Shown here piece by piece: positions 9,282 to 17,076 of a stretch of 64,000 nucleotides of DNA. The notes beneath the pieces are model-generated. The model saw only the letters and a list, made by a program, of their open reading frames with translations. It had not been told where the DNA came from and did no database searches. The stretch covers positions 682,001 through 746,000 of the forward strand of contig NZ_CP025066.1 of NCBI RefSeq assembly GCF_002952775.1. Direction: 5' to 3'. This DNA comes from Halalkaliarchaeum desulfuricum (GTDB lineage Archaea > Halobacteriota > Halobacteria > Halobacteriales > Haloferacaceae). Position 1 is the stretch's first letter. Each line of letters starts with the position of its first letter. The position numbers were made by a program, and so were the translations under genes.

Positions 9282-9580
9282 CGAAGCCCTCCGGCGAGAT
9301 GCTCCCCACGGCAGGTGAGCACGATTAGTTCGTGGTCCGGTTCCCCGATCAGATCGACGTAGCCGCCATCCGCGAGTTTCTGAAGTCGATCGTTCACCTC
9401 AGTGGCGGAGAGATCAGTCCTCGCAACGAGATCCCTCCGGGTAGTCGTACCGCCAATAGCACGTGCTTCTTCGACGATTCGCCTGGATCGTGCATCGTGT
9501 TCGGAGACGATCTCCGCGCTCTCGGCGTCCCGAGAGACAGAGTTATGACTCTCGACACGATTAGTGTCATTTGCTGTCAT
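9278..9580 (-). CDS. Small winged-helix protein, first gene of the leftward operon
   Basis: 100 residues. The second half (RRDLVARTDLSATEVNDRLQKLADGGYVDLIGEPDHELIVLT) is a compact wHTH with a beta wing. The first half is acidic and probably disordered. Being first in the operon and next to the divergent promoter, it is the best candidate for the repressor that controls both directions. A TATA-like TTTTTATAAT on the minus strand near 9648-9657 lies about 70 bp upstream, leaving a short 5' leader. The function is inferred from fold and position. Confidence 0.75.
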   Translation of the reverse strand: MTANDTNRVESHNSVSRDAESAEIVSEHDARSRRIVEEARAIGGTTTRRDLVARTDLSATEVNDRLQKLADGGYVDLIGEPDHELIVLTCRGEHLAGGLR

Positions 9581-9639
9581 CCTTGGCAGCGATGTTCCCG
9601 GTGTTCCCGCACCGGGGGCGTTTTCAGCCGTTTCTAGGT

Positions 9640-9743
9640 AGTAGATTCATTATAAAAACTATTTGTATATTAATCGAACACCGCTGCTTGAACTCACCAG
9701 AGTGAGATGGATTTTATAAGTACTGGGCTGTACCTTTCTGGAA
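9640..9743. promoter_or_regulatory. Divergent promoter between the AddAB-like and McrBC-like operons
   Basis: The 163-bp gap between the divergent starts at 9580 and 9744 is AT-rich. TTTATAA at about 9713-9719 on the plus strand lies 25 bp ahead of the McrB-like ATG, the spacing for a leaderless archaeal transcript. On the minus strand a TTTTTATAAT box near 9648-9657 faces the wHTH gene. The two core promoters are within 70 bp of each other, so shared control is likely. Confidence 0.55.
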
Positions 9744-10976
9744 ATGGGAAACTCGTCGGACGATACGTACACGCTGGAAGACGCCGAGGACGAGATCAAC
9801 ATCCTTCGACGTGTTGAGGACGATGTCGTGGAAGCGATCGAGAACGCCGCAACTGAAGAAGTCCTCCAGTACCTCATTGCAGAGCAAGAACTGGATATCG
9901 CCCACGACGGAAAACGCGGCCTCGGAAAGGTTCGGAAGGCAGTCCTGGAGTCCCGTCTCGCTTCAGATCGACTGAAGCGCCTCGTAAGTCTCCGTGGCGA
10001 CGAGACGCCCGAGGATATCTTGGTTCCTGAAGACGTCGTTCGGAACGCCAAGGTCGCGCTCGAAGCAGGGAAACCCGTCGTGCTCTACGGCCCGACAGGC
10101 ACCGGGAAGACGACGTTTGCGAAGCAGTTGGCCCGAGAAACGGGAATCGGCTATTCACTCCACACCGCGACGCCCTCCTGGACCCCGTCGGACATCATCG
10201 GTGGAATCAGCCCGGACTACACCGGAGAGTCCCTCAGCTATCGAACCAAACTCGGATGCGTCTCGGAAGGCGTTCGACGTGCCCGTCGATTCGACGTCGA
10301 ATATGGCGTCATTCTCGACGAAATCACTCGGGCGGACATCTCGAAAATCTTCGGTCCGCTCTACACCGCGATTGAGAACCCCCACCAGACGATCTTCGAG
10401 ACCGATGAAGGCGAGACCATCGAGCTTGACGAGCGTGTGAACATCATCTGTACGATGAACATGTCGGACCGAACGGTGAACGAACTCGACAACGCGATCA
10501 CCCGTCGGTTCGCCATGATCGAACTGGACGAGTATGAGGAGGACAAGCGTCGGCAACTGTTCAAGGACTGGATCAATACGCACATTTCGGAAGCGACGGA
10601 TCTGGCGGACGCCGAAATACTGCGGCTCTTCGAGCGGGACTACGAGGGAATCAACCACGGTCACGAAGCTACTGCGCAGGGCACGATCATGCGGTTCGGT
10701 CCGATGCACTACCGGGACGTAGCAGTCTTCCTCGGCGTCGGCTGCCGCGAAGGGGGCGAATACGAATACGATCAGACCGACGCGGTCGGTCAGGCGTTCC
10801 GTACCTACATCGTTCCGCGTCTCCTGAACTCGGCCGCGTTCCCGCAGGTCGAACGGATCGCCGAGCACTACCGCACGCTGAACGACGAATTCGAGGAATT
10901 CGACCTCACGCCGGCGGCGAAGTTGGCCGAACGCGAACTCGAACAGGAACGGAGACAGATGGGTTCCTACGAGTAA
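9744..10976 (+). CDS. mcrB: McrB-like AAA+ NTPase
   Basis: 410 residues. Walker A GPTGTGKT is at 116-123, Walker B VILDE with DE at 192-193, the McrB-type sensor CTMNMSDRT near 236-244 (N239) and a double arginine ITRRF at about 252-256. The family forms GTP- or ATP-driven hexamers that translocate DNA and activate the McrC nuclease. The 100 residues before the AAA+ core are helical and acidic, and no EVE, YTH or DUF3578 domain is recognisable, so the modification it reads, if any, is unknown. It is followed by the McrC-like gene through a TAATG overlap. Confidence 0.88.
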   Translation: MGNSSDDTYTLEDAEDEINILRRVEDDVVEAIENAATEEVLQYLIAEQELDIAHDGKRGLGKVRKAVLESRLASDRLKRLVSLRGDETPEDILVPEDVVRNAKVALEAGKPVVLYGPTGTGKTTFAKQLARETGIGYSLHTATPSWTPSDIIGGISPDYTGESLSYRTKLGCVSEGVRRARRFDVEYGVILDEITRADISKIFGPLYTAIENPHQTIFETDEGETIELDERVNIICTMNMSDRTVNELDNAITRRFAMIELDEYEEDKRRQLFKDWINTHISEATDLADAEILRLFERDYEGINHGHEATAQGTIMRFGPMHYRDVAVFLGVGCREGGEYEYDQTDAVGQAFRTYIVPRLLNSAAFPQVERIAEHYRTLNDEFEEFDLTPAAKLAERELEQERRQMGSYE

Positions 10977-12736
10977 TGAGCGCCGTTGACGAAGTCTACG
11001 AGTACGGGCAAGACACCTTCAACGTCCCAGAGCGAGGCGAAATCCGCATAGAGGGGTGTCCGTCGTCCATCACCGACCAGCTTCGTCGCGCGTCGTTCAC
11101 ACGCGAGAGTCCAGGCGTGTTCACGAAGAGCCAGGAGGCGCTCGACTCCGATCAGGAGTACGAGGTCATCACAGTCACCGTCGAGGGGGACGACGGCAAC
11201 GTGCTCCACGTCTCCGCCACTGACATCATCGGCGTGGTGAGCCTGACGCCCTCGTCGAAGGTCCAAGTCGATCCCAAGATCGAGTGGGAGCATATCTTCG
11301 ACATGCTCCTGGCCGTGTACGACCAGAATCGCTCGTTGGAGTACCACGGTATTCCGTTACAGGACTTCCTCTCCGACGACATCCACCTCGACGACGTGTT
11401 CGTCGTGCTGGCGATCAACTATCTCGACGGCCTCGAAACCATCCAGCGCAACGGGTACATCCGCGACCTGATCCTCCGACGAGTTGACAGCCTGGACGGC
11501 CGCGGGGAGATCGACGTCGAACAGACGCTGCTCAACCACGCCCGCGGGACGATCGAACCCCACTGGATCCGGAACGAAATAGAGTACGACAACGCGGCGA
11601 ACTCGCTGCTCCATTACGCCGGGAAGACGCTCCTGCGACTCTTCCGGGAGAACGCTGCCGACCGCGATCACCCCGGGTACGTCCGGCTATTCTCCGAAGT
11701 CCACCGAGAGGTCGAACGCCTCGAACGGATGGGCGTTGATAGCGGGCTGGACCGCATCGACGAGTACCGCCGTATCTCGCTGGAAGACCTGCCGAAGCAG
11801 CGACGTTACTACCGGACGGCGTTCGACGTGTCGAAAGCGGTGCTGTCGTCCTCGCTCGGTCAGCAGCTCCGGGACGGCCCCCGCGAACTGGTCGTCGATT
11901 ACGTGCTGAACATGGAGTCGCTGTTCGAGCAGTATTCCCAGGTCGTGATCGAGCGAGAGCTCGCTTACGTGAAGTCGTACGACCACCTCGGAGATCTCGA
12001 AGCCGTGACCCCCGTCAGATCGCCGTCAGTGAATCCGTTCGAGGGCGAGAGCCAGATCCGGCACGAACCCGATCACGCGCTTCAGGAGGGCGACGAGACG
12101 ATCGCAGTACTCGACTCGAAGTACTACGCTGAGGGACACGATCCGGTGAAGGAGTCACCGTCCCGCTCGCGGCTGTTCAGCTACGCGTACCTCTTGGACT
12201 CTGACCGGCTTGCGTTCCTGTGTCCCCTCCTCGAACCGAGACGGCGTCGGGTCACGCAGACCGGTGCGGAGCTACGAATCGTCTCCCCGGAGGGCGAGTT
12301 CGCGCTGGACGTCTACGATGAGGTCATTCACGAGTACCTCCACGACGTTCTCGTCGAGGACCACCCGGAGCTCGAAGCGTTCCGCGCCGTCGCCGAGAAC
12401 GACCTGTGTCTCGACGGCGTGGACGAGGGGGACCTGAGTCGGGCCAAGGAAATGAGTGGTCCGTTCACATTCAAGGACGTCCGTGACTTCTCGCTCCGCG
12501 TGGTCAAGGCGGCCGCCGACGAGCACTCCTACAACGTCCGGAACCGATACGACCTCGAACAGGACGGCGACTGGACGCGCGATCAGATTGAGGCCCGTTG
12601 CGAGCGGCGATACGAGCACACGACGACGTGTATCCCGGTGTTTCACCGCGAAGGCGGGAATGAGTGGATCGACCTGTACTTCCTGCAGAACGGCACCGGC
12701 GAGGTTGAGAAGGAAGGTCCGCTGAAGCTTCTGTAG
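10976..12736 (+). CDS. mcrC: McrC-like nuclease subunit
   Basis: 586 residues, longer than E. coli McrC (about 350). The McrC core has the early strand SSKVQVDPKI and FDMLLAVYD. The PD-(D/E)XK site reads EPDHALQEGDETIAVLDSKYY in the second half (PD, then DSKY), followed by RLFSYAYL. The extra 150 residues after the nuclease (from about 440) form a separate acidic domain with no match I know. The start ATG overlaps the McrB stop codon. Together they make a type IV-like restriction complex cutting modified or otherwise foreign DNA, by family knowledge. Confidence 0.85.
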   Translation: MSAVDEVYEYGQDTFNVPERGEIRIEGCPSSITDQLRRASFTRESPGVFTKSQEALDSDQEYEVITVTVEGDDGNVLHVSATDIIGVVSLTPSSKVQVDPKIEWEHIFDMLLAVYDQNRSLEYHGIPLQDFLSDDIHLDDVFVVLAINYLDGLETIQRNGYIRDLILRRVDSLDGRGEIDVEQTLLNHARGTIEPHWIRNEIEYDNAANSLLHYAGKTLLRLFRENAADRDHPGYVRLFSEVHREVERLERMGVDSGLDRIDEYRRISLEDLPKQRRYYRTAFDVSKAVLSSSLGQQLRDGPRELVVDYVLNMESLFEQYSQVVIERELAYVKSYDHLGDLEAVTPVRSPSVNPFEGESQIRHEPDHALQEGDETIAVLDSKYYAEGHDPVKESPSRSRLFSYAYLLDSDRLAFLCPLLEPRRRRVTQTGAELRIVSPEGEFALDVYDEVIHEYLHDVLVEDHPELEAFRAVAENDLCLDGVDEGDLSRAKEMSGPFTFKDVRDFSLRVVKAAADEHSYNVRNRYDLEQDGDWTRDQIEARCERRYEHTTTCIPVFHREGGNEWIDLYFLQNGTGEVEKEGPLKLL

Positions 12737-12740
12737 CCAA

Positions 12741-13124
12741 TTAGAATGGAGCAGTCAACCACTCGCCCTCCTCTCTTCGTTCGATCTGTGGGCCGAAGAC
12801 GTCCTGCAGGGAGTACAGTTCGTCGTCGTACCGGAGGTCGTACGTCTTTCCCCGACGGTGGAAGGACCCATCGACGACGAATTGGACGGTCGGACTCTGG
12901 TATTCCAGGTCGTTCGCGCGACGATCCATCTCCGACGCCAACTCTTCGGCCAGATCTCCGTCCACGAAGGCCTCTTCGAGACCGACGACCGCCACTTCAT
13001 CGGGTACCTCGTCGTTTCGGAGTCGCTCGACGAACTCCGCTACCGGGATCTGATGATCGAAGGTGTCGTACGCGTCTTTCACGACGACGTTGTATTGACC
13101 GGGGATTCGTCCGGGAGCTGCCAT
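12741..13124 (-). CDS. Hypothetical 127-residue protein at the end of the methylase/Fic operon
   Basis: Begins MAAPGRIPGQYNVVVKDAYD and is acidic throughout. It shows alternating strands and helices (VAVVGLEEAFVDGDLAEELASEMDRR, TVQFVVDGSFHRRGKTYDLRYDDELYSLQDVFG). There are no catalytic motifs I recognise. It is 3'-most in a leftward series (methylase, Doc-like Fic, two small ORFs, this gene), and its end is only 4 bp from the end of the convergent McrC gene. It could be a component of the methylase system or an immunity protein. The start at 13124 is the only good Met. Confidence 0.65.
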   Translation of the reverse strand: MAAPGRIPGQYNVVVKDAYDTFDHQIPVAEFVERLRNDEVPDEVAVVGLEEAFVDGDLAEELASEMDRRANDLEYQSPTVQFVVDGSFHRRGKTYDLRYDDELYSLQDVFGPQIERREEGEWLTAPF

Positions 13125-13168
13125 TACGTACAGAACGTCACCGAAGGGACAAAAAGGGGTGCGGTACC

Positions 13169-13273
13169 TCAGTCCTTGCGGAACAAGTCTCGCGGAGGTG
13201 TCAACTCGTCGAAGTTAGAGGGATCGGTGCGCTCGTCGGCGTCGGCGCGGAGTTCCGAGCGTGGCTGTTTCAC
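13169..13273 (-). CDS. Small 34-residue ORF (GTG start)
   Basis: Starts at GTG and reads KQPRSELRADADERTDPSNF followed by DELTPPRDLFRKD and a TGA. The acidic, haloarchaeal-like composition and the position directly after the 45-residue ORF (the GTG lies 7 bp beyond that gene's stop) argue for a real gene. The SNFDELTPPRDLFRKD tail looks like a peptide that docks on a partner. It may be a second piece of an antitoxin or a linker protein. Length alone cannot prove it is translated. Confidence 0.4.
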   Translation of the reverse strand: MKQPRSELRADADERTDPSNFDELTPPRDLFRKD

Positions 13274-13279
13274 GTCGGT

Positions 13280-13417
13280 TCACTCCCGAGCGAGTTCCTC
13301 GTAGATCTCCTCGTGTTCGTCGAGGTCCTGCCGACCGAGGAAACGAATCAGGTATCGGCGTGCCTCCTCGGCGGACATCTCCTCGGGGATCGGCGGTCGT
13401 TCACCTTCCGTTGCCAT
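13280..13417 (-). CDS. Small 45-residue acidic protein after the Fic gene, antitoxin candidate
   Basis: Starts at ATG 13417, 2 bp past the stop of the Fic gene, and ends at TGA 13280-13282. It begins MATEGERPPIPEEMSAEEAR and continues with a helix (RRYLIRFLGRQDLDEHEEIYEELARE). It is acidic and mostly helical, a composition usual for antitoxins of Doc-type toxins, although it is not recognisably Phd and comes after the toxin rather than before it. Neutralising the Fic protein is inference from position. Confidence 0.55.
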   Translation of the reverse strand: MATEGERPPIPEEMSAEEARRYLIRFLGRQDLDEHEEIYEELARE

Positions 13418-13419
13418 TC

Positions 13420-13971
13420 TCATTCGTCCCTACGTGAACCGTCGTCATAACCGTTCTGCTCACTTTCCGCCTCGTCGATACCCTCGATATCGAGGTCAGT
13501 CGGACGACTTCCCTCTGCACCGATCCGGGAAAGCCAGAGTTCGACGGTGGCCCGGTACTCGGGCGAGAGCGGCTCGGTGTGATCCCGTAAGTACGCGGTC
13601 GCGGTCTCAGCTTCGACAGCAGCTTCGTCGGTGGCCAACTCCTTTAGGATCTCCTTGATTCGCCGGTCGTAGTCGAACTCCAGTCCGTTCAACGCGTAGA
13701 AGATCCGAACTGACATCAGCGCTGTCCGTTTGTTCCCATCAACGAACGGGTGATTCGAGGCGATGAGCCGGAGGAGTTGATACGCCGTCTCGTGGATCGT
13801 CTCGGGTGCCTGTCCGAAATGCCCCTCACGAACCGCTTCCACGGCATACTCGACGTCGCCCCGGGAGGAGACGCCCGGTTCGGTGTCCTCGTTCGACTCG
13901 ACGATCAGCTCATGGATCGTCAGGATGTCGGCAGCGGACAGGTACCGCGTCGGTTCCGGATCCTCTCCCAT
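13420..13971 (-). CDS. Fic/Doc-family protein
   Basis: 183 residues with the intact motif HPFVDGNKR at 74-82 (HxFx(D/E)GNxR, with the Lys typical of Doc). Doc proteins phosphorylate elongation factor Tu/1A, while other Fic enzymes add AMP; the K variant favours Doc-like chemistry. No (S/T)xxxE(G/N) self-inhibitory helix is visible, so an external antitoxin would be needed. The gene begins 9 bp after the end of the DUF1156 methylase and is followed 2 bp later by a 45-residue ORF. A toxin tied to a methylase operon suggests an abortive or addiction arm, which is inference. Confidence 0.85.
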   Translation of the reverse strand: MGEDPEPTRYLSAADILTIHELIVESNEDTEPGVSSRGDVEYAVEAVREGHFGQAPETIHETAYQLLRLIASNHPFVDGNKRTALMSVRIFYALNGLEFDYDRRIKEILKELATDEAAVEAETATAYLRDHTEPLSPEYRATVELWLSRIGAEGSRPTDLDIEGIDEAESEQNGYDDGSRRDE

Positions 13972-13980
13972 CGTTCGACC

Positions 13981-16662
13981 TCAGTAACTCGTGATATCCC
14001 GATCGCCAAGCACCCGCGTGTAGGTGTCGTCGCTGGTCACGTCCGCGAGCCGGCCCGCTAACTCGCGGAGGTCGTCATCGACGCCCCACTTGTCCACGTA
14101 GTTCTGGACGGACTGGCCCTTCTCGTAGCGGTACCGGAGGAACTGGAGCTTGTCGAGGTTCGAGAGGTGTTCGCCGCCGTCGCCGTTGACCCGCTCCTGG
14201 ATGTACGCCTGCCGCTTCTCGTTGTCCCAGGTGCCGAGCTCGAAGCCGTCGTCCTGGTTGTACAGGCGCATCTCCTTGAGGTCCTCCGGCGTGGCGTTCG
14301 TCCCGCGGCAGAGCTTGTTGACGTCGTCGTAGGAGACGTTCGGGGTGTCGAGCAGGTCGATGAATACGTCCTCGACGCCGATATCGCTGGCCTCCTGAAT
14401 GATGCCGTAGATCTCCTGGACGACCTCCTTGGCGGACATGATCTCGCCGTCGCGCTGGACCTTGCCGTGGTGCTTGGAGTACTCACGGAAACACGCGCCC
14501 ATCTCCATCACGCCGATGTCGCCCCGAGAGAGATCGCGGTTCTCTTCGAGCTGCTTGCGAGTCTGGCGGGCCGTGCGGTAGATGTTGCGGCGAAGCGACT
14601 TCCACGAGGTAGGTTCGGTATCGTCGATCGGACGGGCGACGACGACGATGTCGAAGGAGACTGCTTCACCAGTAATGAATTTGTTTATGTCCGCAGTAAT
14701 TGGGTATGTTGCTGTAACTTCGAACCCAACGTCACATAGTGATTCAAGCAATTCTCCCCATGATTCTGAGTCACTATGGTGGTAAGTAAACGTTAGAACA
14801 CCATCGTCTTTGAGTGCCTGGTCAATGGTACTGAATGCTTCACGAAGCTCTGATTCAAATTCTTCCGGCCCCTTTCCCTCTGCCGGATTAGAAACTATGC
14901 TTTCCGCCCTCGGGGCTGCCTCTGATTCGAAACAGTCGTAATCAGATTTCAAGATGGTCCTCAGCCATACATAAAAGAAATCAGATAGTTCAGAATATAA
15001 GACATTGTGATAATACGGTGGATCTGTGATTACCGCATCATATTCATTTTCGGCATCAATCTGTCGCATATCTCCTTGGCGAACTGTTGCATTTGCCCCG
15101 ATAGGTTGGTTGAAAGGCTCTGATTCTATAGATTCGCCATCCGAGACATACCGCTCAGTAGGAGATCGAGCATATTCTACTCCAGATTTCACCATATCCC
15201 AAATGGACTCAAACGTACCTCTACCATATTCTGTACCCCACACATTACCTTCAGTAGGTTGTTGAGGGGGATCAAACGAGTTAGATTTGAATATGTTTAT
15301 AATCTTATTGTAGGAGTAATCGTAACCGACCATCATCGAATTTGTTCTCAAAGTGCCGCTGAATGCCAGCAAGAGATATTCCTGTAGATTCTGATCTTCG
15401 ACCTCAGAGATAGATCGAAGTAACTTGGATAAAGAAAGTAATTGTCTTTCATTATACATATCTGTCCAATATTCGATATCATGTATTTCCAAATTCCCTT
15501 CTCCACGAGCCGTTGCTTCGAACTTTGGTGAGGCGGTTTTATATCCGTCTCGTATTTCTATATTCGGTGTGAATTTATGGAGGTAATCGTTCGATTCCCA
15601 TTTGTTTTTCGCCTTTTCAAATAACTCTTTGTCCGTTGTTGTACTTTGTTTATAGCCCTTGAATTCACTCCTGTCTCGCCCATTACTATCACACTCTGAA
15701 CAATAGTACTCAACGGCATAAAGACGGGTTGAATAACCATTCTGTTCTTGGATCGCATCCGTTATTCTGTATTTTTGTCCACAGGCGGGGCAGTTGTAAT
15801 TCCCCTGTGATGCATTCCCTTCCTTGGGTACAAATCCGTGGCCACAGTCATTGCAAACGCTATCAGATTGCCAGTCATCTACCAGGGTGACTGCACCACA
15901 ATCAGGACAGAGGACGTTATACTTATCGTCGTTCTCGTAGCGCCCCTTTGCCACTCGATAGTCCTTAAAAAGCGGAACCGTGCTGCCACAGGAGACACAG
16001 TCCAACTCCTTCACCCAGAAGTTGTACATCACGTCCGCGTCGTGGTCGCCGTTCGGACAGGGCGTCTTGTAGTACTGCGTAATCTCGTCGGCGACGTCCT
16101 CCTTCACCTGCTCGAAAGCCTCCTCAAGCTCTTCGACGTCAGTCTGGCCCGCTTCGAGTTCCTTCTTCGTGACGAACCACGCGACGGGGTTCAAGTCGTT
16201 GCCGACGACCTCCGCGCCGAACCGAGACGCCTCGACGAGTGACGTCCCGCCACCCATGAACGGGTCGAGGATTTTCTTGTCCTCGACGCGGACGTCTTTC
16301 GGGTAGAGTTCCCAGAGGCTCTCCGGGTCCGTCATGTCCACGCGTTCGAGCAGCGACGCGACGTCGAGGTCGGACTCGCCATCGTCGTCGCCGTACGCCG
16401 CGAGCGTGCCACCCTCGTGACCCGGCTCGTAGACGGAGACCTTCTCGGGATCGTCGAGGAGTGTGTACAGACAGATCGCGCGGAAGACACAGCCCAGGCG
16501 GCGCGCCCACCACTTGTGCATCGTGTAGATCGGACGGTAGTACATCTTCGCCCGCCCCTCTTTCTCGGCGATCTCGTTCACGCGCTCGATCGGGAACCCC
16601 CGTTCGATGGGGAGTTCCGTACGCTCGTGGCGCTCCTGCGAGGATCCGGATTGCTCAGACAT
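13981..16662 (-). CDS. DUF1156 adenine-specific DNA methylase with Zn ribbons
   Basis: 893 residues. The DUF1156 signature ERGFPIERVNEIAEKEGR is followed by YRPIYTMHKWWARR (about 20-55). The AdoMet-binding loop is DPFMGGGTSLVEA (133-145) and the catalytic motif is DPPY at 547-550. Five CxxC knuckles (C222/225, C252/255, C270/273, C291/294, C321/324) make the Zn ribbons of this family (COG1743). It should methylate adenine in host DNA. Codons for residues about 225-668 are AT-rich (plus-strand positions roughly 14660-15990) while both ends are GC-rich, so the centre was probably exchanged. It heads an operon with the Fic gene; its usual partner, the DUF499 ATPase, is 3.2 kb upstream on the same strand. 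Confidence 0.9.
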   Translation of the reverse strand: MSEQSGSSQERHERTELPIERGFPIERVNEIAEKEGRAKMYYRPIYTMHKWWARRLGCVFRAICLYTLLDDPEKVSVYEPGHEGGTLAAYGDDDGESDLDVASLLERVDMTDPESLWELYPKDVRVEDKKILDPFMGGGTSLVEASRFGAEVVGNDLNPVAWFVTKKELEAGQTDVEELEEAFEQVKEDVADEITQYYKTPCPNGDHDADVMYNFWVKELDCVSCGSTVPLFKDYRVAKGRYENDDKYNVLCPDCGAVTLVDDWQSDSVCNDCGHGFVPKEGNASQGNYNCPACGQKYRITDAIQEQNGYSTRLYAVEYYCSECDSNGRDRSEFKGYKQSTTTDKELFEKAKNKWESNDYLHKFTPNIEIRDGYKTASPKFEATARGEGNLEIHDIEYWTDMYNERQLLSLSKLLRSISEVEDQNLQEYLLLAFSGTLRTNSMMVGYDYSYNKIINIFKSNSFDPPQQPTEGNVWGTEYGRGTFESIWDMVKSGVEYARSPTERYVSDGESIESEPFNQPIGANATVRQGDMRQIDAENEYDAVITDPPYYHNVLYSELSDFFYVWLRTILKSDYDCFESEAAPRAESIVSNPAEGKGPEEFESELREAFSTIDQALKDDGVLTFTYHHSDSESWGELLESLCDVGFEVTATYPITADINKFITGEAVSFDIVVVARPIDDTEPTSWKSLRRNIYRTARQTRKQLEENRDLSRGDIGVMEMGACFREYSKHHGKVQRDGEIMSAKEVVQEIYGIIQEASDIGVEDVFIDLLDTPNVSYDDVNKLCRGTNATPEDLKEMRLYNQDDGFELGTWDNEKRQAYIQERVNGDGGEHLSNLDKLQFLRYRYEKGQSVQNYVDKWGVDDDLRELAGRLADVTSDDTYTRVLGDRDITSY

Positions 16663-17076
16663 GATTCAGTATGTGGAAGGAATTACGCAGGACCCTCATA
16701 AGTGTGGGTTCTCCGGACGCTATGTACGTGTCGGCCGCGACAGAGCCGAAACTTCGAACATGGAAATTACTCCAATAACAACGTGGCTGGGTGGTCCATA
16801 CGGAGTCTGTCGAGCGGATCCAAATCGATTCACGACTCGTAGTTCATAGGGATTAGCAGAGATTCTCATAGGTTTCAGTATGACAGCTAGTGGAGGTGTT
16901 GAAATCACCGTGCAAGATGTAGAGCTTCAATTCAGCTGGTAGACCAAATTTTCATCCGGCGTCGTTCCACCAAAGAATGGGACTCACGCCCACCATCTAA
17001 TACTTTCACATTTCAGTTACACCATAAGGCAAAATCCTATCCCAACTCACCCACATTAACCATCAAGAACGACTAA
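16663..17076. other. AT-rich intergenic region between methylase and nuclease genes
   Basis: A 414-bp divergent gap between the methylase start (16662) and the nuclease start (17077). I see no coding frame with protein-like content. It must hold promoters for both genes; no textbook TATA box stands out on either side. Its base composition matches the AT-rich nuclease gene rather than the GC-rich methylase start. Confidence 0.5.
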
